Below are positions 16,529-27,842 of a DNA stretch of 64,000 nt, in pieces. The notes beneath the pieces were generated by a model. That model was not told the origin of the DNA. It did not search any database and was given only the letters and a program-made list of their open reading frames with translations. Location: NCBI RefSeq assembly GCF_000384295.1, contig NZ_KB913037.1, positions 8,061,533-8,125,532 of the forward strand. The letters run 5' to 3'. The number at the start of each line of letters is the position of its first letter. Within the stretch, counting starts at the first letter, position 1. Origin of the DNA: Amycolatopsis balhimycina FH 1894 (GTDB lineage: Bacteria > Actinomycetota > Actinomycetes > Mycobacteriales > Pseudonocardiaceae). The translations under genes and the position numbers were made by a program.

Positions 16529-17712
16529 ATGTTGCGCTGGATCACCGCAGGTGAATCGCACGGACCCGCGCTGGCCGCCGTGCTCGAAGGCATGCCCGCC
16601 GGGGTCGCCGTCACCACCGCCGACGTCACCGAACAGCTGGCCCGGCGCCGCCTCGGCTTCGGCCGCAGCCCCCGGATGGGCTTCGAGACCGACCACATCG
16701 AGTTCCTCGGCGGCGTGCGTCACGGCCTCACCCAGGGCGGCCCTGTCGCGGTGCAGATCGAGAACGCCGAGTGGCCCAAGTGGGAGCAGGTCATGGCGGC
16801 CGACCCGGTCGACCCGCAGATCCTCGAGGGCCTCGCGCGCAACGAACCGCTCACCCGGCCCCGCCCGGGCCACGCGGACCTGCCGGGCATGCAGAAGTAC
16901 GGCTTCGAGGAGGCGCGCCCGGTCCTGGAGCGGGCCAGCGCGCGGGAGACCGCGTCGCGGACCGCACTGGGCACCGTCGCCCGGAACTTCCTGAAGCAGC
17001 TGCTCGACGTCGAGATCCTCAGCCACGTCGTCTCGATCGGCGGCGCGGACGCCCCCGAAGGTCCGCTGCCGGTCGCCGCCGACCTGGCCGCCATCGACGA
17101 AAGCCCGGTCCGCGCCTTCGGCAAGGAAGGCACCGAGGCGATGGTCGCCGAGGTCGACGCCGTGCGGAAGGCGGGCGACACCGTCGGCGGCGTGATCGAG
17201 GTCCTCGTCTACGGCCTCCCGCCGGGCCTCGGCTCCCACGTCCACTGGGACCGCCGGCTCGACGCGCGGCTGGCCGGCGCGCTGATGGGCGTCCAGGCGA
17301 TGAAGGGCGTCGAAGTCGGTGACGGCTTCACCACCGCCCGCCGCTGGGGCAGCCAGGCGCACGACGAGATCGACCGTGGCTCCGGCCCGGTCGGCGTCAC
17401 CCGCCGGTCCAACCGCGCGGGCGGCCTCGAAGGCGGCATCACCAACGGTGAGCCGCTGCGGGTGCGCGTGGCGATGAAGCCGATCTCGACCGTCCCCAAA
17501 GCACTGTCCACAGTAGACGTCAAGACCGGCGAGCCCGCGGTGGCCATCCACCAGCGCTCCGACGTCTGCGCGGTGCCGCGCGCCGGTGTCGTCCTGGAGT
17601 CGGTCGTGGCGCTCGTCCTCGCCGACGCCGCGCTGGAGAAGTTCGGCGGCGACTCCCTGGCCGAGAGCAAGCGCAACGCCGAGGCCTACCTCAAGGCCCT
17701 CGAGGAGCGGTG

Positions 17713-17716
<4 letters not shown>
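16529..17716 (+). CDS. aroC: Chorismate synthase
   Basis: Makes chorismate from 5-enolpyruvylshikimate-3-phosphate using reduced FMN, the last step of the shikimate pathway. At 395 residues it has the usual actinobacterial length. It begins [15 protein letters not shown], the N-terminal FMN/substrate motif, and contains [25 protein letters not shown] and [17 protein letters not shown]. The stop overlaps the aroK start, and aroC-aroK-aroB-aroQ form one tightly overlapping operon. No usable Shine-Dalgarno is obvious before the ATG. Confidence 0.98.
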
Positions 17717-19775
<2,059 letters not shown>

Positions 19776-19779
<4 letters not shown>

Positions 19780-20702
19780 CCCTGCCTGCGCTGACCACGG
19801 CGCGGCTGGTGCTGCGGCAGCTGGTCGAGGCCGACCGCGAAGCCGTCGTGAAGGTCTTCTCCGACCCGGAGATGAGCCGGTTCTTCGCGGCGGACTTTTC
19901 CGACCCGGCGGCGGCGAGCGCGATGGTCGACCGGCGCCTCTCCTCCCGCGGCCCGGCCGGCCAGGGCCACTGGGTGATCGAGCGCGACGGCGAGGTCGTC
20001 GGCGTCGCGCACCTGCGGCCGTCGGGGGAGCTGCCGGGCGGGGTGCCGGAACTGGGCTACTACGTCGCGTCCGCGCACGCCGGGCAGGGCCTGGCCACGG
20101 AGGCCGCCCGGGCGGTGCTGGACCACGGGCTCCACGCGCTCGGCCTGCCCGCGGTCTGGGCGCTGGTGCACGAGAACAACGCGGCGAGCCGGAAAGTGGC
20201 CACGCGCTTGGGGTTCCTCGACGTCGGCAGCGGGATCCACTACGGCGACCTGCACCGGGTGCTGGTCGCGCTGCCGGCCGTCCACGGGCGGCCGCACCAC
20301 GTCGAGCTGTGGGTGCCGGACCTCGCCGAAGCCGAGCGGAGCTGGGGCTGGCTGCTCGGCGAGCTCGGCTGGAGCGAGTTCCAGCGCTGGGCCGCCGGAG
20401 TCAGCTGGCGCCTCGGCGGGACGTACGTCGTCGTCGAAGCTTCGCCCGCGCTGAGCGTGCCGGAGCACGACCGCATGCGGCCGGGCCTGAACCACCTGGC
20501 ATTGCACGTGGCGACCCGCGCCCAGGTGGACGACCTGGCCGCCCGGGCGGCCGAGCACGGCTGGCGGCCGCTGTTCACCGACCGTTACCCCCACGCGGGC
20601 GGCCCCGCCCACTACGCGGCCTACCTCGAGAACGAAGCCGGCTTCGAGGTCGAGCTGGTCGCGGTGGAAGGCCCCCGGCAGGAGAACGCCCCGGCCGAGT
20701 AA
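19776..20702 (+). CDS. GNAT acetyltransferase fused to a VOC (glyoxalase-like) domain
   Basis: A 308-residue fusion. Residues ~1-165 are a RimJ/RimL-type N-acetyltransferase ([17 protein letters not shown], the acetyl-CoA loop as [15 protein letters not shown], and [17 protein letters not shown]). Residues ~170-295 form one vicinal-oxygen-chelate module ([26 protein letters not shown] ... GLNHLALHV ... [15 protein letters not shown]). VOC domains usually need two modules, so it may dimerise. It overlaps aroQ by ATGA, so it is read with the shikimate operon, though no pathway role is evident. A resistance or small-molecule-modifying role is only a guess. Confidence 0.85.
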
Positions 20703-20810
20703 GCCGCGCGACGCCGGTGAAGCCTCGGCGGGCCGGCGCCGGCTGTCGAGGGAGCACGATCGGGCGACCGTCGAACAGGAGCGTCGCCACCCGGGCAGGG
20801 GGTCGCTCGC

Positions 20811-20816
20811 TACACT
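20811..20816 (+). promoter_or_regulatory. -10 element TACACT
   Basis: TACACT lies eight bases before the GTG of the propeller lipoprotein gene, with no Shine-Dalgarno between, consistent with a leaderless or near-leaderless transcript. Confidence 0.45.
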
Positions 20817-20824
20817 GCGATGTC

Positions 20825-22345
20825 GTGCGCCCGTTTCGTCGTGGGGGTCGGCGACCCGCTCGTACCTTGTTCGCCAGTGTCCTGGCGGGGCTGCTGGTCG
20901 CGGGCTGCACCCAGGGGTACGCCCAGCCGCAGGCGGCGGGGGACCAGCCGGCGATCGCCGGCGGGAAGATCGCCGAGCCGCCGCGGCCCACCGACGTCAA
21001 GCTCGCTTCGGGTGACCCCCGGCAGAGTGGTGGCGTGATCGCCGCCGGTGGGGCGGACGCCGTCTACAACTACGGGCCGTCGGTGATGCTCGATCACGGG
21101 CAGACCCGGATGTGGTGGTGCAGCCAGTACGGCGGCGCCGGGCCGGCGGGCGACGACATCCTCTACGCCCAGGCGCAGTCCATCGACGGGCCCTTCACCG
21201 GGCCGGGTGGCGGGATCCCGGCGGCCGTGTTCTCCGGCGCGCCCGGGCAGTTCGACGGCATGCACACCTGTGACCCGTCCGTGCTGCGGGTCGGCTCGAC
21301 GTACTACCTGTACTACACCGGTGCGGCCGGTGACCACGCGCTCGGCAACGCCATCGGGCTCGCGACCAGCCCCGACGGGGTGCACTGGACCCGCGCGGCC
21401 GGCGGGCGGCCGATCCTGGGGCCGTCGCACGACGTGCACCGCGCGAACGTCTACGGCGCGGGCCAGCCGTCCGTGGTGTACCTCGACGGCTGGTTCTACC
21501 TGATGTTCACCGACACCACCGGCCGCGCCGCGGGCTGGAACGGCGCGGGGCAGTTCCTGCTCCGCTCGCGCGACCCGGCGTTCGGGTCCGGGGTGCAGGC
21601 GCTGGACGTCGGCGGCTTCGTCCCGGCGGTGTCGACGTCGGCGCCGCGCGCCCGGTCGATCGTCGACGGCTTCAGCGCGGACCTGATGTGGGTCGGGGCG
21701 CTCGCCGCGTTCGTCGTCGCGCACGAGACCGACGGCGGGACGACGCTCACGTTCTGGACGGCGGACTTCACCGAGCACCCGTTCCAGCCGGTGGTGATCC
21801 CGGGGCCGTGGAAGGAAGGGCCGGGGCTGGTGCGCCGGGCCGACGGGCACGCACCGCTGTCGTCGGCCGATCCGTGCGACCGGGTGCCGTTCGACGTCGT
21901 GCGCGCGACCACGCTCGGCGGGGCCGGCGCGCCGACCGATCTGCGGCACTTCGGGCTGGACCTGCTGGGCAGCCAGGCGTGCGGGAACCCCGGCCGGGTC
22001 GCCGCGACGTTCGACGGGGTGACGATGCCGTCGCCGGAGCGGACGATGGACCTGGTCCGCGCCGGGCGGCGGGTGCGGATCGACCGGCGCTCGGTCGCGT
22101 CGGTGCTGGCCGGCGAGCTGCTGGAGAAGGCACCGCCCGCGGTGGCGGTGCTCCCGGTGGCGGCGCGGCTGCGGCCGGGCGCGGAGGCGGCCCAGGCACC
22201 GGGCGGCGGGATCGGGCTGCTCCTCGACGACCGGCGGCTGTGGCGGGTACCGGACGCCGGAATCGTGGCGGCCAACGGCTCGGCGGCGCACGCCGTGACG
22301 ACCGAGCAGTGGAACGCTTATCCGCGGGGATCCTTGCTGGGCTGA
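20825..22345 (+). CDS. Secreted lipoprotein with a glycoside-hydrolase-43-like beta-propeller
   Basis: A 506-residue exported protein. The signal peptide is Arg-rich with lipobox LVAGC (Cys28). Residues ~60-300 show repeated propeller-blade motifs: YGPSVMLDHGQTRMWWC, HTCDPSVLRVGSTYYLYYTG, GQPSVVYLDGWFYLMFTDT and GFSADLMWVG, as in five-bladed GH43/GH62-type proteins. I cannot confirm the three catalytic acids, so activity on polysaccharide is inferred only from the fold. The C-terminal ~130 residues (after RIDRRSVASVLAG) show no family I recognise. It is an isolated gene. Confidence 0.7.
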   Translation: MRPFRRGGRRPARTLFASVLAGLLVAGCTQGYAQPQAAGDQPAIAGGKIAEPPRPTDVKLASGDPRQSGGVIAAGGADAVYNYGPSVMLDHGQTRMWWCSQYGGAGPAGDDILYAQAQSIDGPFTGPGGGIPAAVFSGAPGQFDGMHTCDPSVLRVGSTYYLYYTGAAGDHALGNAIGLATSPDGVHWTRAAGGRPILGPSHDVHRANVYGAGQPSVVYLDGWFYLMFTDTTGRAAGWNGAGQFLLRSRDPAFGSGVQALDVGGFVPAVSTSAPRARSIVDGFSADLMWVGALAAFVVAHETDGGTTLTFWTADFTEHPFQPVVIPGPWKEGPGLVRRADGHAPLSSADPCDRVPFDVVRATTLGGAGAPTDLRHFGLDLLGSQACGNPGRVAATFDGVTMPSPERTMDLVRAGRRVRIDRRSVASVLAGELLEKAPPAVAVLPVAARLRPGAEAAQAPGGGIGLLLDDRRLWRVPDAGIVAANGSAAHAVTTEQWNAYPRGSLLG

Positions 22346-22538
22346 GTCCGGCCGAGGTGATCGGTGTCGAGCGGCGGCGTGGAGTGGTCATCGGCGGGGT
22401 TTCCGTGGCGGGCCGCGCCGGGCGGGGGCCCGCCGGTGGAGTTGTTCGGCGGCGGCAGCGTGGAGCAGTCAGCCGCGGGAACGAGCGGCCGGCCGGCGGG
22501 GCGTTTCTCGCGAGACTCCCCGCACGGCCGAGGACGAG

Positions 22539-23054
22539 CTACCCGCGGGGTTCTTCGCCGGCCGGCTGACCGCGACGAGCCGGGCGCGGGCGGGGCCGGG
22601 GACGAGGCTGGGGACGAGGCCGAGGCGGGTCGGCGGGACCGTCGAGCGGGGACTCCGGCGGCTGGGACCGCCCGATCCGCCCGCCGACGAACAACCCGAG
22701 CCCGGCCGGGATCAGCACCAGGAGGGCCGAGAACGCCGCCCCGCCGGTGAGCGCGCCGCCGAGTTCGGACACTCCCGTCTGGTCGACGAAGACCGCGCGG
22801 CCGATGACGTACAGGATCCCGGCCACCGGGCCGGCGATCAGCGCCGAGATGAACCACACGCGGCCGCGGTCCGGCAGGCCGCGCCAGGCGTCGATCGCGC
22901 TCCAGAGCGCCGCCGTCCCGACGAGCACCGCCAGCGCCAGTGCCACCACCGGGGTCTGGTCGGTCGGGTGGTAGACGGCGTACTTGGCGAGGAGGGTGAT
23001 GGCCGCGCCGTGCAGCACCGCCATCCCGAGCCCGCGAATCACCCAGGCGCTCAT
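22539..23054 (-). CDS. Small membrane protein with Pro/Arg-rich tail (B-4DMT-like)
   Basis: A 171-residue protein with four hydrophobic segments: VIRGLGMAVLHGAAITLLAKY, VVALALAVLVGTAALWSAID, VWFISALIAGPVAGILYVIG and AAFSALLVLIPAGLGLFVGG. A cytoplasmic tail of alternating Pro-Arg (PRPRPQPRPRPRPRP) follows. The N-terminal WVIRGLGMAVLH and the Ala/Trp/Asp spacing resemble actinobacterial proteins annotated B-4DMT transporters; this is a weak match. The promoter region is shared with the divergent pepP gene. Function unknown. Confidence 0.7.
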   Translation of the reverse strand: MSAWVIRGLGMAVLHGAAITLLAKYAVYHPTDQTPVVALALAVLVGTAALWSAIDAWRGLPDRGRVWFISALIAGPVAGILYVIGRAVFVDQTGVSELGGALTGGAAFSALLVLIPAGLGLFVGGRIGRSQPPESPLDGPADPPRPRPQPRPRPRPRPARRGQPAGEEPRG

Positions 23055-23143
23055 CCTGCGGAGTGTAGGCGGCCTACTGGCGAGTCGCTCGGCCGGCGAG
23101 CGGGGGTGCGCGGAACGCGACGAACGTCCGGCCCCGCCCGCAC

Positions 23144-23149
23144 TAGGGT
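23144..23149 (+). promoter_or_regulatory. Leaderless -10 element TAGGGT
   Basis: TAGGGT ends seven bases before the GTG of pepP and there is no Shine-Dalgarno between, the classical spacing of a leaderless actinobacterial promoter. Confidence 0.6.
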
Positions 23150-23156
23150 GGAACCC

Positions 23157-24245
23157 GTGCCTGAAACCCATGGACGACGTCGTGCCGCGCTGCGCGGGCT
23201 TCTGACCGAAGCCGGTGTCGACGCGCTGCTGGTCACCGATCTGCTGAACATCCGCTACCTCACCGGGTTCACCGGCTCGAACGCCGCCGTGCTGCTGCAC
23301 GTCGAAGGCGACGGGAAGACGCTTTTCTGCACCGACGGCCGCTACACCACCCAGTCGGCCGCCGAGGTGCCCGACCTGGACAAGGTCGTCGACCGGGCCA
23401 GTGCCGCCGCCCTGGTCGCGAAGGCCGCGAAGGACACGAAGACCTACGGTCTCGTCGGCTTCGAGAGCCACCACGTGAGCGTGGAGGAGTACGAGGCCCT
23501 CCGCAAGGACGTGCCGCTGCGGAGGACCCCGGGGCTGGTCGAACGGCTGCGGGAGGTGAAGGACGAAGCGGAGATCGAGGCGCTGCGCCAGGCGTGCGCC
23601 GCCGCGGACCGGGCGCTGGACGACCTCGTCGCGGCCGGTGGGCTGCGGCCCGGGCGGACCGAGCTGGAAATCGCCCGTGACCTGGAGAACCGCATGCTGG
23701 AGCACGGCTCGAGCGAGCCCAGCTTCGCCTCCATCATCGCCGCCGGCGCGCACTCGGCCATCCCGCACCACCGGCCGACGCACGCTGAGCTGAAGCGTGG
23801 CGACTTCGTGAAGATGGACTTCGGCGCGACCGTCGACGGCTACCACTCCGACATGACGCGCACCTTCGTCCTCGGCGAGCCCGCGGACTGGCAGCGCGAG
23901 GTGTACGGCCTCGTGCACGCCGCGCAGGCGGCCGGGGTCGGCGCCGTCCTGCCGGGCACCGAAGTGTCCGATGTGGACGCCGCGGCGCGGACCGTGATCG
24001 CGGACGCCGGGCACGGCGAGCACTTCGCGCACGGCCTCGGGCACGGCGTCGGCCTGCAGATTCACGAGGCGCCCAGCTTCGCCGCCACGGGCGTCGGTAC
24101 ACTGACCGCCGGTATGGCGGTCACCGTCGAGCCCGGCGTGTACCTCGCGGGGCGCGGTGGCGTGCGCATCGAGGACACGCTCGTCGTGCGGGCTGGGGAG
24201 CCCGAACTCCTCACCCTGAGCACCAAGAACCTCGTGGTCGTCTGA
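23157..24245 (+). CDS. pepP: Xaa-Pro aminopeptidase family (M24) peptidase
   Basis: Cleaves N-terminal residues preceding proline; cytoplasmic, two metal ions. The 362-residue protein has a creatinase-type N-terminal domain (ALLVTDLLNIRYLTGFTGSN). The M24 metal ligands are in DFGATVDGYHSDMTR (two Asp, ~221 and ~232), AHGLGHGVG (His), VEPGVY (Glu) and IEDT (Glu). The GTG at 23157 follows a leaderless promoter. The order pepP-efp-nusB is widely conserved in Gram-positives. It may equally be called pepQ; the N-domain length favours the short prolidase/aminopeptidase class. Confidence 0.93.
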   Translation: MPETHGRRRAALRGLLTEAGVDALLVTDLLNIRYLTGFTGSNAAVLLHVEGDGKTLFCTDGRYTTQSAAEVPDLDKVVDRASAAALVAKAAKDTKTYGLVGFESHHVSVEEYEALRKDVPLRRTPGLVERLREVKDEAEIEALRQACAAADRALDDLVAAGGLRPGRTELEIARDLENRMLEHGSSEPSFASIIAAGAHSAIPHHRPTHAELKRGDFVKMDFGATVDGYHSDMTRTFVLGEPADWQREVYGLVHAAQAAGVGAVLPGTEVSDVDAAARTVIADAGHGEHFAHGLGHGVGLQIHEAPSFAATGVGTLTAGMAVTVEPGVYLAGRGGVRIEDTLVVRAGEPELLTLSTKNLVVV

Positions 24246-24290
24246 CAGCGGCCCCGAACCCGAAGATTCGACACAGGAGACTGCAAGCTC

Positions 24291-24854
24291 GTGGCCACGA
24301 CCAACGACCTGAAGAACGGGCTCGTCCTCAACCTCGAGGGCCAGCTGTGGACCGTCACCGCGTTCCAGCACGTCAAGCCGGGCAAGGGCGGCGCCTTCGT
24401 GCGCACGACGCTCAAGCACGTGCTCACCGGCAAGGTGGTCGACAAGACGTTCAACGCGGGCACGAAGGTCGACACGGCCACGGTGGACCGCCGGAACATG
24501 ACTTACCTGTACAAGGACGGCGCCGACTTCGTCTTCATGGACGGCGACACCTACGACCAGATCACGGTCCAGGCCGCGGTCGTCGGCGACAACGCCAACT
24601 ACATGCTGGAGAACACCGAGGTCCAGGTCGCGGTGCACGAGAACGAGGCGCTGTACGTCGAGCTCCCGACCTCGGTCGAGATCGTCATCCAGCACACCGA
24701 CCCTGGCCTGCAGGGCGACCGCTCGACCGGCGGCACCAAGCCGGCGACGCTGGAGACCGGCGCGGAGATCCAGGTCCCGCTGTTCCTGTCCACCGGCGAG
24801 AAGATCAAGGTCGACACCCGTGACGGCCGTTACCTGGGCCGCGTCTCCAGCTGA
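24291..24854 (+). CDS. efp: Translation elongation factor P
   Basis: Relieves ribosome stalling at polyproline stretches. It has 187 residues with three beta-barrel domains. The loop KPGKGGAF carries Lys32, the residue modified in many bacteria; the surrounding sequence is the unpaired actinobacterial form. The GTG start follows ACAGGAGACTGC. The stop overlaps the nusB ATG (TGATG). It is likely cotranscribed with pepP across a 45-base gap. Confidence 0.98.
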   Translation: MATTNDLKNGLVLNLEGQLWTVTAFQHVKPGKGGAFVRTTLKHVLTGKVVDKTFNAGTKVDTATVDRRNMTYLYKDGADFVFMDGDTYDQITVQAAVVGDNANYMLENTEVQVAVHENEALYVELPTSVEIVIQHTDPGLQGDRSTGGTKPATLETGAEIQVPLFLSTGEKIKVDTRDGRYLGRVSS

Positions 24855-25309
24855 TGCCGACTTCGAAACCCCACCCGAACCGCGGCGGCGCGATCAGCCG
24901 CCGTCAGGCACGCCGCCGGGCGGTGGAGATGCTGTACGAGGCCTCGCAGCGTGACGCCGACGCGGTGACGCTGCTGGCCGACCGCGTCGGCGCGACCGAA
25001 GTCGACCCGATCGCGGACTACACGATCAGCCTGGTCGAGGGCGTGACGGGCCGGAAGACGCAGATCGACGAGCTGCTGGCCGAGCACGCGCAGGGCTGGA
25101 CCCTGGACCGGATGCCGAAGGTCGACCTCGCGGTGCTGCGGGTCGGGGTCTACGAGCTGCTCTGGGCCGAGGACGTGCCGGACCCGGTCGCGATCGACGA
25201 GGCCGTCGGCCTGGCGAAGGAGCTGTCCACGGACGATTCGCCGCGGTTCGTCAACGGCGTGCTGGGCCGGATCGGCACGATCGCCGACCGCCTCCGCGCC
25301 GTTCTGTAG
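24854..25309 (+). CDS. nusB: Transcription antitermination protein NusB
   Basis: All-helical factor that binds boxA RNA with NusE during rRNA antitermination. It has 151 residues. SRRQARRRAVEMLYEASQRD begins the first helix pair, and the C-terminal PDPVAIDEAVGLAKELSTDDSPRFVNGVLGRI is the family signature. The ATG overlaps the efp stop by one base. GC-rich hairpins downstream (25366-25409) probably end the transcript. Confidence 0.97.
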   Translation: MPTSKPHPNRGGAISRRQARRRAVEMLYEASQRDADAVTLLADRVGATEVDPIADYTISLVEGVTGRKTQIDELLAEHAQGWTLDRMPKVDLAVLRVGVYELLWAEDVPDPVAIDEAVGLAKELSTDDSPRFVNGVLGRIGTIADRLRAVL

Positions 25310-25365
25310 AGCCCGCCTGGCCCCCCGGTCAGGCGGTTCCGGTCAAGGTGACCACGACCGGGGGA

Positions 25366-25409
25366 CCGGGGGCTCGCCCCCGGGCGGGGTCTGGGGGCTG
25401 CGCCCCCGG
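25366..25409. terminator. GGGGGC/GCCCCC hairpins after nusB
   Basis: Two palindromes lie in tandem: CCGGGGGCTCGCCCCCGG at 25366-25383 and GGGGGCTGCGCCCCC at 25393-25407. They sit between nusB and the convergent bldD gene and probably stop both transcripts. Confidence 0.55.
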
Positions 25410-25496
25410 AAGACACGGCGAGCGAGGTGTGGCTCGCGCTGTCCGCGAGCAGGGCTCGCCCCCGAACGAGCCCCGTCGGTTTCGCACACTCTCGGA

Positions 25497-25985
25497 TCAG
25501 TCCTCCTTGGAAGGACGAGCCTCCGGCGGCAGAACGCCCCAGTCGATGAGCTGCTCGGTCAGCTCGCCCGGGGTCATGTCGTAGATGATCGCCAGGGACC
25601 GCAGGTCCTCGGTGCGGATCGAGAGCACCTTGCCGTTGTAGTCGCCGCGCTGGCTCTGGATCGTCGCGGCGTAGCGGGCCAGCGGGCCCACCTTTTCGGC
25701 AGGCAGCTGCTGCAGGCGCTCCAGGTTGATCACGATCTTGGTGGCGGGCTCGGCACCGGAGGGGACCCGGCCCTCGGGCAGCAGCTCGACCACCGGCACA
25801 CCGTAGAAGTCGGCCAGCTCGGCCAGCTTCTGCACGGTGACGGCACGGTCGCCACGCTCGTACGAGCCGACGACGACGGCCTTCCAGCGCCCACCGGACT
25901 TCTGCTCGACCCCGTGCAGGGACAGGCCCTGCTGCTGGCGGATCCCGCGGAGCTTGGCCCCGAGCGCCTTGGCGTAATCGCCCAT
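25497..25985 (-). CDS. bldD: Developmental repressor BldD
   Basis: Cyclic-di-GMP-responsive global repressor of sporulation genes in Streptomyces. It has 162 residues. The N-terminal Xre-type helix-turn-helix (KLRGIRQQQGLSLHGVEQKS, VVVGSYERGDRAVTVQKLAELADFYGVP) is almost identical to S. coelicolor BldD. The C-terminal c-di-GMP signature RGD-x8-RxxD is intact: RGD at 113-115 and R124-x-x-D127 in IRTED. The gene is alone and divergent from pyrR. A near-perfect BldD box 64 bases upstream indicates autorepression. Confidence 0.96.
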   Translation of the reverse strand: MGDYAKALGAKLRGIRQQQGLSLHGVEQKSGGRWKAVVVGSYERGDRAVTVQKLAELADFYGVPVVELLPEGRVPSGAEPATKIVINLERLQQLPAEKVGPLARYAATIQSQRGDYNGKVLSIRTEDLRSLAIIYDMTPGELTEQLIDWGVLPPEARPSKED

Positions 25986-26049
25986 CTGGTCGTTCTCCGT
26001 TCTTCACCCCCGGCCGGTCGGGGTGACCGGTCGGGGACTCTTCGAGTCG

Positions 26050-26064
26050 AATACTCAGAGTAAT
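26050..26064. promoter_or_regulatory. BldD box upstream of bldD
   Basis: AATACTCAGAGTAAT matches eight of the nine fixed positions of the Streptomyces BldD consensus nTnACnC(A/T)GnGTnAn; only the T at position two differs. It is a palindrome located in the bldD promoter region. Confidence 0.75.
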
Positions 26065-26148
26065 GGTTACGCATTGTTGTCACCAGGTCAAGCAGCAGCT
26101 TGCCGCGAATCACGCCACACCACCCGTAAGGCTGAGCAAAGTCCCTGC

Positions 26149-26154
26149 TACTGT
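26149..26154 (+). promoter_or_regulatory. -10 element of the pyr operon
   Basis: TACTGT is the best -10-like hexamer upstream of pyrR. It predicts a start near 26161 and a leader of about 70 bases that carries the PyrR-binding loop. Confidence 0.45.
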
Positions 26155-26200
26155 CGGTGCGAAAGCCCTGACCAGCAGGGGCACAGACGTCCTTTAAGGA

Positions 26201-26219
26201 CCCGTCCGGTGAGGCGGGG
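26201..26219 (+). promoter_or_regulatory. PyrR-binding mRNA loop over the pyrR ribosome-binding site
   Basis: The RNA CCCGUCCGGUGAGGCGGGG folds with CCC-G paired to C-GGG and shows the PyrR recognition pattern UCCnGnGAGG exactly. It ends at the AAGGAG ribosome-binding site (26220-26225) of pyrR. Such placement, without a downstream attenuator, matches translational repression described for mycobacterial PyrR: UMP-bound PyrR would hide the ribosome-binding site. Confidence 0.85.
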
Positions 26220-26231
26220 AAGGAGTCCGGT

Positions 26232-26840
26232 TTGTCGTCACGTCCGCGTGGCGCGGCTGGTTCGGCCGGGGAGCGCGAGCTCCTGTCGGCCGGCGATGTC
26301 GCGCGCACGATCGCCCGAATGGCCCATCAGGTCATCGAAAAGACCGCGAACGGTGCGGAGAGCACTACCCCGCCCGTGTTGCTCGGCATCCCGTCCCGGG
26401 GCACGCCCCTCGCGGTCCGTCTCGCCGGCAAGATCGGTGAGTTCTCCGGGGTCCGCCCGCCGGCCGGCGCCCTCGACGTCACCCTCTACCGGGACGACCT
26501 CCGCCGCCGCCCGCCGCGCGCGCTCGAACAGACGCAGCTGCCCGCCGACGGCATCGACGACCGGGTGGTGATCCTGGTCGACGACGTGCTCTTCTCCGGC
26601 CGGACGATCCGGGCCGCGCTCGATGCCCTCCGTGATCACGGCCGCCCCCGCGCGGTGCAGCTGGCCGTGCTGGTCGACCGCGGTCACCGCGAGCTGCCGA
26701 TCCGCGCCGACTACGTGGGCAAGAACGTGCCGACCGCCCGTGCCGAGGACGTGGTCGTCCTGCTGGCCGAGATCGACGGCCGCGACGCGGTCCTGCTGCG
26801 GGCCGCGGAAGCCGCCGAAACGCCTGGAGAGGACTCGTGA
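26232..26840 (+). CDS. pyrR: Pyrimidine operon regulator PyrR / uracil phosphoribosyltransferase
   Basis: RNA-binding repressor of pyrimidine genes with uracil phosphoribosyltransferase activity. It has 202 residues with a short variable N-terminus, then ISRG-type [17 protein letters not shown] and the PRPP motif [20 protein letters not shown] (~113-132). The start is a TTG, seven bases after AAGGAG, which is itself sequestered by the PyrR loop. The stop overlaps pyrB (GTGA). Regulation by UMP and guanosine nucleotides is known for the family. Confidence 0.96.
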   Translation: MSSRPRGAAGSAGERELLSAGDVARTIARMAHQVIEKTANGAESTTPPVLLGIPSRGTPLAVRLAGKIGEFSGVRPPAGALDVTLYRDDLRRRPPRALEQTQLPADGIDDRVVILVDDVLFSGRTIRAALDALRDHGRPRAVQLAVLVDRGHRELPIRADYVGKNVPTARAEDVVVLLAEIDGRDAVLLRAAEAAETPGEDS

Positions 26841-27769
26841 AGCACCTGCTCGCCACCGACGGCCTGGACCCGGTGGTCGCCACCGCCGTGCTCGACACCG
26901 CCGACGAGCTCAAGCACACCCTGCTCGGCCGGGAGGTCAAGAAGCTGCCGACGCTGCGCGGCCGCACGGTGATCACCCTGTTCTACGAGAACTCGACCCG
27001 CACCCGGGTCTCGTTCGAGATCGCCGGCAAGTGGATGAGCGCGGACGTGATCAACGTGTCCGCGTCCAGCTCCTCGGTCAACAAGGGGGAGTCCCTGCGC
27101 GACACCGCGCTGACGCTGGCCGCCGCGGGCGCCGACTGCGTGATCGTCCGGCACCCCGCCAGCGGCGCCGCCCAGCGGCTCTCGGAGTGGCTCGCCGAGC
27201 CCGGTACCTCGGTGGTCAACGCCGGCGACGGCACCCACGAGCACCCGACACAGGCGCTGCTCGACGCGGCGACGCTGCGGGAGCGGCTCGGGTCGCTCAA
27301 GGACCGCCGGATCGCGATCGTCGGGGACGTCCTGCACAGCCGGGTCGCCCGCTCGAACATCCACCTGCTCTCGGCCCTGGGCGCCGAGGTGGTCCTCGTC
27401 GGGCCGCCGACGTTGCTGCCTTACGGCGTCGAAAGCCTTCCGGTGACCGTTTCGCACGACCTCGACGCCGAGCTGCCCGCGGTCGACGCGGTGATGATGC
27501 TGCGAGTCCAGGCTGAGCGCATGCACGGCGGGTTTTTCCCGAGCGCACGCGAGTACTCGATCGCTTACGGACTCTCGGAAAAGCGGCAGAAGCTGCTGCC
27601 GGACCACGCGGTCGTCCTGCACCCCGGCCCGATGCTGCGCGGGATGGAGATCGCGAGCGCGGTCGCCGACTCCCCGGCCTCGGCCATCACCGAACAGGTC
27701 CGCAACGGCGTCCACGTGCGCATGGCGGTCCTCTACCACCTCCTGGCCAGCGAAGGAGCCGCCGCGTGA
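26837..27769 (+). CDS. pyrB: Aspartate carbamoyltransferase catalytic subunit
   Basis: Joins carbamoyl phosphate and aspartate, the first committed pyrimidine step. It has 310 residues. The carbamoyl-phosphate-binding STRT is at 53-56 within [13 protein letters not shown], the 80s-loop contains [12 protein letters not shown], and HPTQALLDA and HPGPM complete the signature. There is no regulatory subunit gene (pyrI), as normal outside Gammaproteobacteria and archaea. It is translationally coupled to pyrR. Confidence 0.98.
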   Translation: MKHLLATDGLDPVVATAVLDTADELKHTLLGREVKKLPTLRGRTVITLFYENSTRTRVSFEIAGKWMSADVINVSASSSSVNKGESLRDTALTLAAAGADCVIVRHPASGAAQRLSEWLAEPGTSVVNAGDGTHEHPTQALLDAATLRERLGSLKDRRIAIVGDVLHSRVARSNIHLLSALGAEVVLVGPPTLLPYGVESLPVTVSHDLDAELPAVDAVMMLRVQAERMHGGFFPSAREYSIAYGLSEKRQKLLPDHAVVLHPGPMLRGMEIASAVADSPASAITEQVRNGVHVRMAVLYHLLASEGAAA

Positions 27770-27842
27770 GCGAGCTTGCGAGTGAACCATTCAACACAGC
27801 GCTTTGTGCTCAGCAGGCACCGAGCGTCAGCGAGGTGCGCGC

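Noticed and set aside
27770..27842. Extra small gene between pyrB and pyrC
   Set aside because: The 73 bases contain repeats like GAGCGAGCTTGCGAG and no start with a protein-like frame; best read as spacer.
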